The notes below the pieces were generated by a model. It made no database searches, was not told the DNA's origin, and saw only the letters and a list, made by a program, of their open reading frames with translations. The position numbers and the translations under genes are program-made. From Natronospirillum sp965602035 (GTDB lineage Bacteria; Pseudomonadota; Gammaproteobacteria; Pseudomonadales; Natronospirillaceae), in NCBI GenBank assembly GCA_965602035.1, contig OZ271919.1, positions 3,217,117-3,281,116 on the forward strand: a stretch of DNA of 64,000 nt, in the 5' to 3' direction. The first letter of the stretch is position 1. The number at the start of each line of letters is the position of its first letter. Shown piece by piece: positions 52,771 to 61,498 of the stretch.

Positions 52771-53688
52771 ATGTACAACCCGGTTCAACAGCATGGCGGG
52801 AGAACTGTCCGACTGACTTGTGTCAGACGCGGCCTGTTGTGTGCGTCGGCGGCCGCCATGCTGGTCGGAAGCGTCGCGGCGGTCGAGTTTGGTGCCGGCC
52901 TGTCTGATACGACCTGGGAAGTGGAAGGCGATATTTTCGCCTGCCATTTTCGCCAGCCAATTCCCTTCTACGGGGATGCGGTGTTCTATCATCGTGCCGG
53001 CGAAGATGTGGAGTTCTATCTGGACACGCGCATCAACCGCATGCAGGACGGACAGGCCAGCCTCGCGATAGAGGCGCCGGCCTGGCAGTCCTCTGCATTG
53101 GTTCAGGATCTGGGTACCGTCCCGGTGGCATCCGGGAACCGCCTGCTGCCCGTGGATTCGGATCGGGCGCTTTCCATGTTGGCGGCGCTGGAGCGAGGCA
53201 TGGCGCCTGCATTCAGCCGCCAGGGCCGGGGTATGGCTGAGCCGATTCGGCTGAAACTGTCACCCGTGCAGTTCCGGAGCTTTTATCCGGATTACCGCAA
53301 TTGCGTTGCACAGCTGTTGCCGGTGAATTTTGACCAGGTGCGTGAACGTCGGCTGCTCTATGAACCCGGTGTGGACAGACTGGACGACGAAAACCGCCGC
53401 ATTCTTGATGACATCGTAACCTACGTGTCCAACGACCCGGACGTGGTTGCGATCTACATAGAGGGCCATGCCGATAACCAGTCCAGCCGCTATGACAGCC
53501 GGCGCCGTTCAGAGCGACGTGCGTTGCGTGTCCGCGACTACCTGGTGGAGCGCGGGCTCGACCCGCAGATAATGCTCGTGGACTACCACGGTGACCGATA
53601 TCCGGTCGCCAGCAACGAGACACCGGAGGGCCGGGCACAGAACCGGCGGACGACCATTCGCCTGGAGCGCGTTGAGTTGGATCAGTAG
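52771..53688 (+). CDS. motY: Sodium-type flagellar protein MotY
   Basis: 305 residues. A signal peptide-like segment (RGLLCASAAAMLVGSVAA) is followed by the MotY N-terminal beta domain (VEFGAGLSDTTWEVEGDIFACHF to about residue 165), and an OmpA-like peptidoglycan-binding domain from about 190 (YIEGHADNQSSRYDSRRRSERRALRVRDYLVERG). MotY forms the T-ring that holds stators of polar flagella. The start is uncertain (ATG 52771 or GTG 52744). The gene lies between rnt and argG as in Pseudomonas aeruginosa. Confidence 0.85.
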   Translation: MYNPVQQHGGRTVRLTCVRRGLLCASAAAMLVGSVAAVEFGAGLSDTTWEVEGDIFACHFRQPIPFYGDAVFYHRAGEDVEFYLDTRINRMQDGQASLAIEAPAWQSSALVQDLGTVPVASGNRLLPVDSDRALSMLAALERGMAPAFSRQGRGMAEPIRLKLSPVQFRSFYPDYRNCVAQLLPVNFDQVRERRLLYEPGVDRLDDENRRILDDIVTYVSNDPDVVAIYIEGHADNQSSRYDSRRRSERRALRVRDYLVERGLDPQIMLVDYHGDRYPVASNETPEGRAQNRRTTIRLERVELDQ

Positions 53689-53737
53689 CCTCCGTACAAT
53701 ACCCCGTTTCTGAACGCCAACTGCGGGGGAATTCCGG

Positions 53738-54970
53738 ATGTCAGACGTGAAAAAGGTGGTACTTGCCTATTCCGGTGGGCTAGATACCTCGGTGATAGCA
53801 AAGTGGATACAGGAAACCTACGACTGCGAGGTAGTCACGTTCACGGCTGACATTGGCCAGGGTGAGGAAGTGGCCCCGGCAAGAGCCAAGGCTGAGGCGC
53901 TGGGTATCAAGGAGATCTACATCGAGGATCTCCGGGAAGAGTTCGTTCGTGACTACGTCTACCCGATGTTCCGGGCCAATACGATCTATGAAGGGGAGTA
54001 CCTGCTCGGTACGTCCATCGCCCGACCCCTGATCGCACGCCGCCTGATCGAGATCGCCAATGAAACCGGCGCTGATGCCATCGCCCACGGCGCGACCGGC
54101 AAGGGCAACGACCAGGTCCGGTTCGAGCTGGGCGCCTATGCGCTGAAACCGGGTGTCAAAGTCATCGCACCATGGCGTGAATGGGACCTGACCAGCCGTG
54201 AAAAGCTGATGGCCTATTGCGAGCAGCACAGTATCCCGGTGGACTTCAACAAGCAGGGCAAGAAATCGCCCTATTCAATGGATGCGAACCTGCTTCATAT
54301 TTCCTACGAAGGCGGAATCCTGGAAGATCCGTGGTCTGAGGCGGAAGAAGATATGTGGCGCTGGTCCGTGTCCCCCGAGGCAGCGCCCGATGAGCCGGAA
54401 TACATCGAACTGACCTATGAAAAGGGCGACATCGTTGCCATTGACGGCCAGCGCCTGACGCCGGCTGAAGTACTCTCGACTCTCAACCGACTGGGCGGAA
54501 AACACGGCATCGGCCGGCTGGATATCGTCGAGAACCGCTACGTTGGTATGAAATCGCGCGGCTGCTATGAAACTCCGGGTGGTACGATCATGCTGCGGGC
54601 TCACCGCGCGATAGAATCCATCACGCTGGACCGCGAAGCCGCACACCTGAAAGACGAGCTGATGCCGCGTTATGCAGAAGTAATATATAACGGATACTGG
54701 TGGAGCCCTGAGCGTTTGATGCTGCAGGAGGCCATTGATGCCTCGCAGCATACGGTAAACGGCGACGTTCGGCTGAAGCTGTACAAGGGCAATGTGATTG
54801 TGGCCGGCCGTCGCTCAAAAGACAGCCTGTTCGATGAGAGCATAGCAACGTTTGAGGATGACGCCGGTGCCTACGACCAGAAAGACGCGGAAGGCTTCAT
54901 CAAACTGAACGCGTTGCGTCTGCGTATTGCCGCGAGCAAAGGCCGCAGCCCGCTGAAACTGGGCGATTGA
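53738..54970 (+). CDS. argG: Argininosuccinate synthase
   Basis: 410 residues. It joins citrulline and aspartate in arginine synthesis. The PP-loop is LAYSGGLDTSVIAKW near residue 10; HGATGKGNDQVRFE, the later FGAY-type motif (FELGAYALKPGVKV) and the C-terminal lobe (YNGYWWSPERLML) are all typical. Full length and family-like throughout. A hairpin follows 15 nt after the stop. Confidence 0.98.
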   Translation: MSDVKKVVLAYSGGLDTSVIAKWIQETYDCEVVTFTADIGQGEEVAPARAKAEALGIKEIYIEDLREEFVRDYVYPMFRANTIYEGEYLLGTSIARPLIARRLIEIANETGADAIAHGATGKGNDQVRFELGAYALKPGVKVIAPWREWDLTSREKLMAYCEQHSIPVDFNKQGKKSPYSMDANLLHISYEGGILEDPWSEAEEDMWRWSVSPEAAPDEPEYIELTYEKGDIVAIDGQRLTPAEVLSTLNRLGGKHGIGRLDIVENRYVGMKSRGCYETPGGTIMLRAHRAIESITLDREAAHLKDELMPRYAEVIYNGYWWSPERLMLQEAIDASQHTVNGDVRLKLYKGNVIVAGRRSKDSLFDESIATFEDDAGAYDQKDAEGFIKLNALRLRIAASKGRSPLKLGD

Positions 54971-54984
54971 TAGTCGTCTATCCA

Positions 54985-55007
54985 GGCACCCCAACCCCTG
55001 GGGTGCC
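54985..55007 (+). terminator. Hairpin after argG, terminator-like
   Basis: GGCACCCCA, loop ACCCC, TGGGGTGCC: a perfect 9-bp stem 14 nt after the argG stop codon, but with no T-run. It may act as a rho-assisted terminator or RNA stabiliser. Confidence 0.45.
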
Positions 55008-55062
55008 CATGTCCCGGCGGATGGGCCGGATGCTGTCAAAAAAATGCCGGAAAAATTATAAA

Positions 55063-55090
55063 AATTTGACGCTGAGCTGCCGGTCAAATT
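55063..55090. promoter_or_regulatory. Inverted repeat in the adhesin-operon promoter region
   Basis: AATTTGAC at 55063-55070 and GTCAAATT at 55083-55090, separated by 12 nt, form a perfect 8-bp inverted repeat in an AT-rich segment. A further half-like GTCAAA lies at 55035-55040. The repeat is about 57 nt upstream of the -35 element. It could be an activator or repressor site; the protein is unknown. Confidence 0.45.
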
Positions 55091-55146
55091 CCAGTCTTTT
55101 CTAATATGACAAATATCACCTGAACCTTCCTTTTACAGCTGTTTTG

Positions 55147-55175
55147 TTGACTTGAGCAGTGTTAGGCACTATAAA
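55147..55175 (+). promoter_or_regulatory. Sigma-70 promoter of the type I secretion operon
   Basis: TTGACT (55147-55152), a 17-nt spacer and TATAAA (55170-55175) match the consensus closely. Transcription would begin near 55182 and leave about 65 nt of leader before the chosen GTG start of the outer-membrane gene. Confidence 0.7.
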
Positions 55176-55247
55176 CTGCCGTAACCTTTGTGTGTCGAAT
55201 TATTGACTCGATGGTGGATGCGATATCACACGAGTAGGGAGACGTTC

Positions 55248-57191
55248 GTGGTCTGGACCGGTGGCTTCCCCCGGAAATACAATCCGCTAGTGGCAATCAC
55301 CGTCTTGGCTTCCGGTCTTCTGTTGGTTGCATCACCGCTCGCCGCACAATCGCTTCGGCAGGTCTCCCCCCAGCGTGAGCTTTCAGCCGTGGGCGAGCCC
55401 ATGCCCATCAACGTTCCCGAAAACTATCAGGCATTGGCGCATACCATCCGCCGGGCATTGCGGTTTCATCCGGAGGTCTCCGCGCGCCGTGAAGCACTGG
55501 AATCTGCGTTGGAGGAGCGCGAAGCAGCGCAGTCTGGCTTTCTGCCCAGTGTCGACCTCACGGGCAGCCTCGGGGCCGAGCTGCAGGCACCGGACGAGCG
55601 CGGCCCCTATACGATTGGCCAGGGTGAAATATCCATTTCCCAGACACTTTATGACGGGAACCGGACACGCAACGAGGTGGACAACAGAAACAATGTGGCA
55701 CTGGTTCGCTATTATGAGCTGGAGCAGGCCACCAGCCAGATTGCGTTAAACGTGATTTCCGCCTATGAGGACGTTGAGCGGTATCGACGGCTCGTCGAGT
55801 TGGCTCAGGAAACCTATTTGCTGAACCGCCGGGTTCATGAGCAGATTTCCCGCCGGGTGGAAAACGGCACAGCGGCGCGGGTTGAGCTGGAGCAGATGGA
55901 TGGCCGGCTGGCCTTGGCAGAATCCAATCTTCTGGTAGAAGCAGCAAACCTCCATGACGTGACGCAGCGCTTTCAGAGACTGGTCGGAGAACTGCCGCCT
56001 GAAATCCTTGAACGGGCCGTTTTTCATGAACGGTTGATGCCGGCTGACCGAGCGCAGCTTCTTGAGAGCACGTATCAGCACAGCCCCCAGTTGAAATCGG
56101 CATTGGCCAACGTGTCGGTGGCGGATGCCCGGGCGCGTGTTGACCACGCGGCACAGATGCCGCAATTGATTGCGCGTGGCCGACAGAGTCTGAACCACAA
56201 TATCGGCGGATTCGATAGCCGGGAGAACGCGATTGGCAGTCGCTCCACCGTCGAACTTGTGTTGACCTATAACCTGTTTCAGGGTGGTCGTGCGCAGGCA
56301 CAGCAGCGGTCTTCCGCCGCCCGCGCCGAAGAGGCCCGCCACCTGCGCCTCGACGCCTGTCTCCGGGTGCGCCGTGAGGCTCTGGTATCATTCAATGACC
56401 GACGGCGGCTGCTGGATCAGGAGCCCTACCTGATCCGGCACGAGCGGGCGACTGACCAGGTGCGAAATGCCTACCGGGATCAGTTTGACATCGGGCAGCG
56501 AACCCTCATTGAAATACTGGATATTGAATCGGAATACCTCGATGCTTCCAGAGCGCGCATCAACGGCGAGCATGACCTGAATCTCGCCCGGGCTGAAACG
56601 CTGCATCGTATGGGCCTTTTGCTGGAGGAACTGAATGTTGACCATTACCTCCTGCCGTCGCTCGGAGAGCTTGATCTGAATGTGCCACCGCTCGAGGGTA
56701 TATCGGCCTGTCGTGGTCTGGCCGAATCCAGAGACTACAGCCTGGAGTCTCTGACGGAGGGGCTGGAATTCGAGTTGCCACCACAGTTGCAGGTTGAGGA
56801 GCCGGAACCTGAGCCAGCGCCGCCTCCGCCGCCGCCACAACCGGACCTCGTGCTGGAGTCTTCCACGTCGTTCCCGGTCGGCAGTACCGAGCTCTCTCCC
56901 GCAGGGCAGCGCGTACTGGATAATTTTGCCGCGCAACTGTCGAGCATGTCTGAACTGGAATCGGTTACTATCGTCGGGCATACCGACAGCACCGGGCCGG
57001 CGGCATTGAATCAGCGGTTGTCTCAGGCTCGCGCTGAGGCGGCACGAAATTACCTGATCGCGCAGGGGATCAACCCTGAGTTGATCCAGGCGGAAGGTCG
57101 TGGCTCCGAGGAGCCTGTAGCGGACAACGAAACAGAAGAAGGGCGCCAGGCAAATCGCCGGATCGAAATATCGGTCGTGGGCCGGGACTGA
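55248..57191 (+). CDS. TolC-family outer-membrane channel fused to an OmpA-like domain
   Basis: 647 residues from a GTG at 55248, preceded by GGGAGACGTTC and a signal peptide (KYNPLVAITVLASGLLLVASPLAAQ). The TolC-type barrel and helical tunnel domain fills about residues 60-460 (ALRFHPEVSARREALESALEE, DVERYRRLVELA, ELVLTYNLFQGG), matching LapE-type type I secretion channels. A proline-rich linker (EPEPEPAPPPPPPQP) leads to an OmpA-like peptidoglycan-binding domain (about 545-640, SVTIVGHTDSTG-like HTDSTG, NRRIEISVV). This fusion is unusual. An upstream in-frame GTG at 55188 would be almost leaderless. First gene of the secretion operon. Confidence 0.85.
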   Translation: MVWTGGFPRKYNPLVAITVLASGLLLVASPLAAQSLRQVSPQRELSAVGEPMPINVPENYQALAHTIRRALRFHPEVSARREALESALEEREAAQSGFLPSVDLTGSLGAELQAPDERGPYTIGQGEISISQTLYDGNRTRNEVDNRNNVALVRYYELEQATSQIALNVISAYEDVERYRRLVELAQETYLLNRRVHEQISRRVENGTAARVELEQMDGRLALAESNLLVEAANLHDVTQRFQRLVGELPPEILERAVFHERLMPADRAQLLESTYQHSPQLKSALANVSVADARARVDHAAQMPQLIARGRQSLNHNIGGFDSRENAIGSRSTVELVLTYNLFQGGRAQAQQRSSAARAEEARHLRLDACLRVRREALVSFNDRRRLLDQEPYLIRHERATDQVRNAYRDQFDIGQRTLIEILDIESEYLDASRARINGEHDLNLARAETLHRMGLLLEELNVDHYLLPSLGELDLNVPPLEGISACRGLAESRDYSLESLTEGLEFELPPQLQVEEPEPEPAPPPPPPQPDLVLESSTSFPVGSTELSPAGQRVLDNFAAQLSSMSELESVTIVGHTDSTGPAALNQRLSQARAEAARNYLIAQGINPELIQAEGRGSEEPVADNETEEGRQANRRIEISVVGRD

Positions 57192-57203
57192 CAGGATGCG
57201 ATA

Positions 57204-59351
57204 ATGGCAGATCAGGATACGACACCCTTTGACGAAGAGGCAGTGGTCGACGAGCTGGGTGAATGCCTGGTGCTGGCAGCCAGTCTGTTGACGTCACCCG
57301 TGACGCTCGCCAGTCTCACGTCCGCCCTGCCACTGGAAAACGGGTGCCTGAGCCCCGCATCCGTGCCGCGGGCCGCGGCTCGCGCCGATATTGAGGCGCT
57401 GCCAGAGCGTCGTTCGCTGGCTCGCATCAAGCCGGGGCTGCTTCCTGCGTTGCTGGTGCTGGAGGAAGAGTCTGCGTGCCTGCTGATCAGTATTGATCGA
57501 AAACGGCACCGGGCTCAGGTGCTTTACCCGGAGAGTGGCAGCCGTCCGGTCACTGTGGCTCTGAGCGATCTGCAAAGCGTTTATACCGGTCGATTATTTT
57601 ACCTCAAACCTGAATTCCGCTTTGACGATCGGACTGAGCCGTCGCGCCAGTGGCGCGGTCACTGGTTCTGGAGTGTCATCCGCAAGAATCGTCGCCTGTA
57701 TCTGGATGTTCTGGTCGCAGCGCTACTGATCAATCTGTTTGCCGTGGCGATGCCCTTATTTGTCATGAACGTCTACGACCGGGTAGTGCCGAATCAGGCC
57801 CTGGAGACACTCTGGGTGCTCGCAGCCGGTATCGGTTTTGTGCTGGTGGCGGACTTCGCTTTGCGCACCATGCGAACCTGGTTCGTCGATCGTGCGGCAT
57901 TGCGGGCCGATAACGAACTCTCCTCGCGGATAATGACTCAGATCATGGGGCTGCGAATGGAGTACCGTCCGGCGTCTGCAGGGTCATTTGCGGCAACGGT
58001 ACAGGCCTTCGAATCCGTTCGCGGCTTTATCGGCTCGGCGGTTGTCGTGGCGCTGGTGGATCTTCCTTTCGTCGTGCTGTTCACCTTCGTGATTTTTCTG
58101 ATCGGCATGCCGCTGGCTGTGCCTGTCGTCATCGGCATAGGTGTGGCGCTGGTGTTCGGGTTCATAATGCAGCGCCGGATGCGGGCAATTTCCGAGCAGA
58201 CGATGCGGGCCAGTGCGCAACGGAATGCCTCGCTGGTCGAGAGTCTGGTGGGTATTGAAGATGTGCGTGGCTTCCAGGCAGAAAACCGGGTTCAGAACCT
58301 GTGGGAGCGCACGACCGCCTTTCTGGCCCGGTTGAATGCCCGCAACCGCCTTTTTGCTGGCAGTATTGGCCATTTCGCCCAGTGGGCCCAGCATACCGTC
58401 GCCGTCAGTGTGGTGATTATCGGTGTCTACCTGCTCAGCAATGGCGACCTCACACAGGGCGGGCTCATTGCCGCTTATATGCTGTCGTCGAGGGCGATGG
58501 GGCCGGTCAGCCAGGCAGCGGCCCTGATCGGCCAGTATCATCAGGCTTCCTCGGCACTCTCCATGCTGAACAAGTTAATGTCGCTCCCGGTGGAACGCCC
58601 TCCCGGTCGGAAGTTTGTGAGCCGCCCGGCATTGCGCGGCGATATCGAATTTCGCAGCGTAACGTTCCGGTATCCGGATGAATCGGACGCGGCGCTCAAC
58701 AACATCTCCTTTCGAATCAAAGCCGGAGAACATGTCGCGGTTCTGGGGCGGAATGGCTCCGGGAAATCGACATTGCATCGCTTGCTGATGGGTTTCTACG
58801 AAGCCCAGGAGGGATCGGTGCAGGTGGACGGCGTGGATATCCGACAGTTCGACCCTTCTGAGTTGCGCCGGCAGTTGGGGTATGTGCCACAGGACGTCTC
58901 TCTGTTCTATGGCTCGGTCTATGAAAACATCGTGATGGGACACAACGTTTCCACCGAAGCCTTGCATCGGGCAGCGGAACGGAGCGGCCTGGCCAACCTG
59001 CTCAAGAAACATCCGAAGGGGTACGAGCTGCCGGTTGGGGAGAGTGGTCGGCTGCTCTCCGGAGGTCAACGACAGAGTGTGGGCCTGGCCCGCGCGTTGG
59101 TGCATGAGCCCGGGATCCTGTTACTGGATGAGCCAACTGCGGCCATGGATCACGCCGCAGAAGAAGACATCAAAAAGCAATTGAAGCAGTACAGTGCCGG
59201 GAAGACCGTGTTATTGGTAACACACCGGACATCTCTGCTTGAGCTGGTGGATCGTATAATCGTGCTCGACAATGGGGCGGTGCTGGCGGATGGGCCGAAA
59301 GACGAGGTGATTGCAGCGTTGCGCAGCGGTCAGATCAGGAGGTCGTCATGA
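57204..59351 (+). CDS. Type I secretion system ATPase/permease (LapB-like)
   Basis: 715 residues. An N-terminal C39-like domain (about 1-140) lacks the catalytic Cys in the peptidase position, so it is a chaperone-like recognition domain as in LapB and HlyB. The membrane domain (about 150-430) precedes an ABC domain with Walker A LGRNGSGKST near residue 515, signature LLSGGQRQSVGLARAL and Walker B ILLLDEPTAAMD. It should export the giant adhesin encoded downstream. The 3' end overlaps the adaptor gene start by 4 nt. Confidence 0.9.
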   Translation: MADQDTTPFDEEAVVDELGECLVLAASLLTSPVTLASLTSALPLENGCLSPASVPRAAARADIEALPERRSLARIKPGLLPALLVLEEESACLLISIDRKRHRAQVLYPESGSRPVTVALSDLQSVYTGRLFYLKPEFRFDDRTEPSRQWRGHWFWSVIRKNRRLYLDVLVAALLINLFAVAMPLFVMNVYDRVVPNQALETLWVLAAGIGFVLVADFALRTMRTWFVDRAALRADNELSSRIMTQIMGLRMEYRPASAGSFAATVQAFESVRGFIGSAVVVALVDLPFVVLFTFVIFLIGMPLAVPVVIGIGVALVFGFIMQRRMRAISEQTMRASAQRNASLVESLVGIEDVRGFQAENRVQNLWERTTAFLARLNARNRLFAGSIGHFAQWAQHTVAVSVVIIGVYLLSNGDLTQGGLIAAYMLSSRAMGPVSQAAALIGQYHQASSALSMLNKLMSLPVERPPGRKFVSRPALRGDIEFRSVTFRYPDESDAALNNISFRIKAGEHVAVLGRNGSGKSTLHRLLMGFYEAQEGSVQVDGVDIRQFDPSELRRQLGYVPQDVSLFYGSVYENIVMGHNVSTEALHRAAERSGLANLLKKHPKGYELPVGESGRLLSGGQRQSVGLARALVHEPGILLLDEPTAAMDHAAEEDIKKQLKQYSAGKTVLLVTHRTSLLELVDRIIVLDNGAVLADGPKDEVIAALRSGQIRRSS

Positions 59352-60787
59352 AACTCTGGCGGCAACCGAAAATGAGTGATGAAGAGCGTGCGCGCCGTGC
59401 ACTGCACTCGCTCGACGAGGGCCCGGGTGGGCCGTCGCTTTCAAAAGGCGACCAGGACACGCTCTTCCTGAGAGGCTCCTGGGCAGACCGGGCCGACGAA
59501 ACCATTGATCAGGCGCGAACCGCCAGAGCTCGGTTGCTTCTCTATGCCGTGCTCGTGGCATTGGCCGGATTGATCTGGTGGGCATCCTGGGCGGAGCTGG
59601 ATGAGGTGACACGGGGCGAGGCCCGTGTTGTTCCTTCCAGCCAGCGACAACTGGTGCAGGCCTTTGACGGTGGCGTCGTATCAGAAATTCTTGTGGAGGA
59701 GGGTGACATCGTCGAGGCCGGTTCCTTGCTGATGCGGATTGACGCCACCCGCTATCAGGCTGATGTCCGTGAGGGCAGAGCCGAGTATCTGTCTTTGCTT
59801 GCCCGTGCAGCGCGGCTTGAATCCCTTGCCAGTGGTCAACCACTGGAGTTGCCGGACGTGATCAATGAGGAAGCGCCAGGCCTGGCAGAACGCGAAGCGA
59901 GGCTGTATCAGGACGCGCGTAGCGAGATCGCTGCGCGGCGCAGCGTCGCTATTGAACAGTTGAACCAGCGTCAGGAACAACTGGATGAAGCACTTGCGCG
60001 CCAGAACCAACTGCAGCGGAGCCTCGAACTGACCCGGGAAGAGCTTAATCTCACCAGGCCCCTGCTCGAGTCGGGGGCCGTCGCCGAAGTCGAGGTACTG
60101 CGGCTGGAGCGGGACGTGGCCAACGCGGAGGGCGAACTGGAACAGGTCCAGTCGCAGGTCCGTCAATCCCGTTCTGCCGTGCAGGAAGCGGAACGAAATC
60201 TGAGTGAGATTGAGCTGAATGCCGCCGTGCAGTGGCAGGAACAGTTGTCCGAGACTGAAAGCCGCCTTTCCTCGCTGGAAGCCAATATTGAAGGTCTGGA
60301 AGACCGCGTGCGTTACACCGAGCTGCGGGCGCCCGTGCGTGGCATCGTGCAGCAACTTTTTGTCACCACCCAGGGTGGCGTGGTCCAGCCCGGTCAGGAG
60401 ACCATGGAGTTGGTTCCTCTGAATGACCGGCTCCTGCTGGAAGTCCGTATCGCACCGCAGGACATCGGTTTTCTACGGCCCGGGCTTCCGGCTATTGTGC
60501 GGCTGTCTGCCTATGACTTCGCCCAGTACGGAGGGGTTGAAGGCACCGTCGAGCAGATCAGCGCTGATACGATTACAGACCAGGACGACAATACGTTCTA
60601 TCTGGTCCGGGTCGGGCTGCAGCGCGGAGAGCTTGAGGAAGAGGTTGCCGGCGCGACCAATCAGGACGTAGAGATCATCCCCGGCATGACAGCGACGGTG
60701 GACATCCTGACCGGTAAACGCACCGTGCTGGACTATCTTCTGAAACCTATTCTCCGTGCGCGCGACATTGCTTTAAGGGAGCGCTGA
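59348..60787 (+). CDS. Type I secretion membrane fusion protein (HlyD/LapC-like)
   Basis: 479 residues. One membrane helix at about 56-78 (ARLLLYAVLVALAGLIWWASW), lipoyl-like half VQAFDGGVVSEILVEEGDIVEAGSLLMRIDATRYQ, a long coiled coil (about 165-310) and the second half ELRAPVRGIVQQLFVTTQGGVVQPGQ. The C-terminal beta-barrel ends in the typical GMTATVDILTGKRTVLDYLLKPI. Start overlaps the ABC gene. It links the ATPase to the outer-membrane channel. Confidence 0.92.
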   Translation: MKLWRQPKMSDEERARRALHSLDEGPGGPSLSKGDQDTLFLRGSWADRADETIDQARTARARLLLYAVLVALAGLIWWASWAELDEVTRGEARVVPSSQRQLVQAFDGGVVSEILVEEGDIVEAGSLLMRIDATRYQADVREGRAEYLSLLARAARLESLASGQPLELPDVINEEAPGLAEREARLYQDARSEIAARRSVAIEQLNQRQEQLDEALARQNQLQRSLELTREELNLTRPLLESGAVAEVEVLRLERDVANAEGELEQVQSQVRQSRSAVQEAERNLSEIELNAAVQWQEQLSETESRLSSLEANIEGLEDRVRYTELRAPVRGIVQQLFVTTQGGVVQPGQETMELVPLNDRLLLEVRIAPQDIGFLRPGLPAIVRLSAYDFAQYGGVEGTVEQISADTITDQDDNTFYLVRVGLQRGELEEEVAGATNQDVEIIPGMTATVDILTGKRTVLDYLLKPILRARDIALRER

Positions 60788-60793
60788 TCCATC

Positions 60794-61384
60794 ATGTCGC
60801 AGCGACTCATTGTGGCGCCAAAGGAAATGGCCCAGCCTGCGCTCTGGGCGCCGGCTCTCGCGCCAGTAACCATTGTGGAGGCGATTGCGGAAGATCAGGT
60901 GGAAGCCGAATCGTCGGTCTGGATACATACCGGTTTCGGGGGCTGGGAAGACCTGACTCGCTCGCTGACTGAGAAAGGAGTGCCAGTCGTCGTCATGACC
61001 CCTATGCCGACAAATCGCGAAACTTTTGCGGCACTGCAGGCAGGTGCCAGGGGAGTCTGCCATGTGTTTTCCGGCCCCGAACTGCTGCACCAGATCGCCA
61101 TGGTAGTCGAGAACGGAGGCCTCTGGGTCGGGGATGCGCTGGTCCGGATGCTGACACAGCTGGTTACCGCCAGCGGCAGATCCGCTGACCAGGTGCCCGA
61201 CACACTCAGCGAGCGTGAGCGGTCGGTGGCACAGCTTGTCGCCGGTGGTATGTCCAACAAGCAGATAGCCCGGGAACTGGACATAACTGAGCGCACCGTC
61301 AAAGCACACATCAGCGCGATTTTCCGCAAAATGGACGTTCGTGACCGGCTGCAGCTGGTTCTCAAGATGACCGGTCAGGCCTGA
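60794..61384 (+). CDS. LuxR-type regulator with degenerate receiver domain
   Basis: 196 residues. The C-terminal HTH is clear (LSERERSVAQLVAGGMSNKQIARELDITERTVKAHISAIFRKM, about residues 137-179). The first 120 residues resemble a response-regulator receiver fold (VPVVVMTPMPTNRETFAALQAGARGVCHV) but the phosphoacceptor Asp is not at the usual place (WIHTGFGGWEDL), so it is probably an atypical, unphosphorylated regulator. It lies 6 nt after the adaptor gene and 114 nt before the adhesin gene, so it may control the adhesin. A LuxR-type gene at this place in Lap-like loci is common in marine gammaproteobacteria. Confidence 0.82.
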   Translation: MSQRLIVAPKEMAQPALWAPALAPVTIVEAIAEDQVEAESSVWIHTGFGGWEDLTRSLTEKGVPVVVMTPMPTNRETFAALQAGARGVCHVFSGPELLHQIAMVVENGGLWVGDALVRMLTQLVTASGRSADQVPDTLSERERSVAQLVAGGMSNKQIARELDITERTVKAHISAIFRKMDVRDRLQLVLKMTGQA

Positions 61385-61498
61385 ATGATGGCACCCGGCT
61401 GATCAAACCCCTCCTATTGGCCATCGGTACAATAGATTCCCCTCCTGACAGTCCGCTATTCTGTGAACATCATTCGAAAACTGTTTGCAGAGTCTGTC

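Noticed and set aside
54985..55007. argG hairpin as a riboswitch or attenuator
   Set aside because: It lies after the argG stop and is a simple stem without competing structures.
55188..55247. GTG start at 55188 for the TolC-OmpA gene
   Set aside because: It would begin only a few nucleotides after the predicted transcription start; the GTG at 55248 has a good ribosome-binding site and signal peptide.
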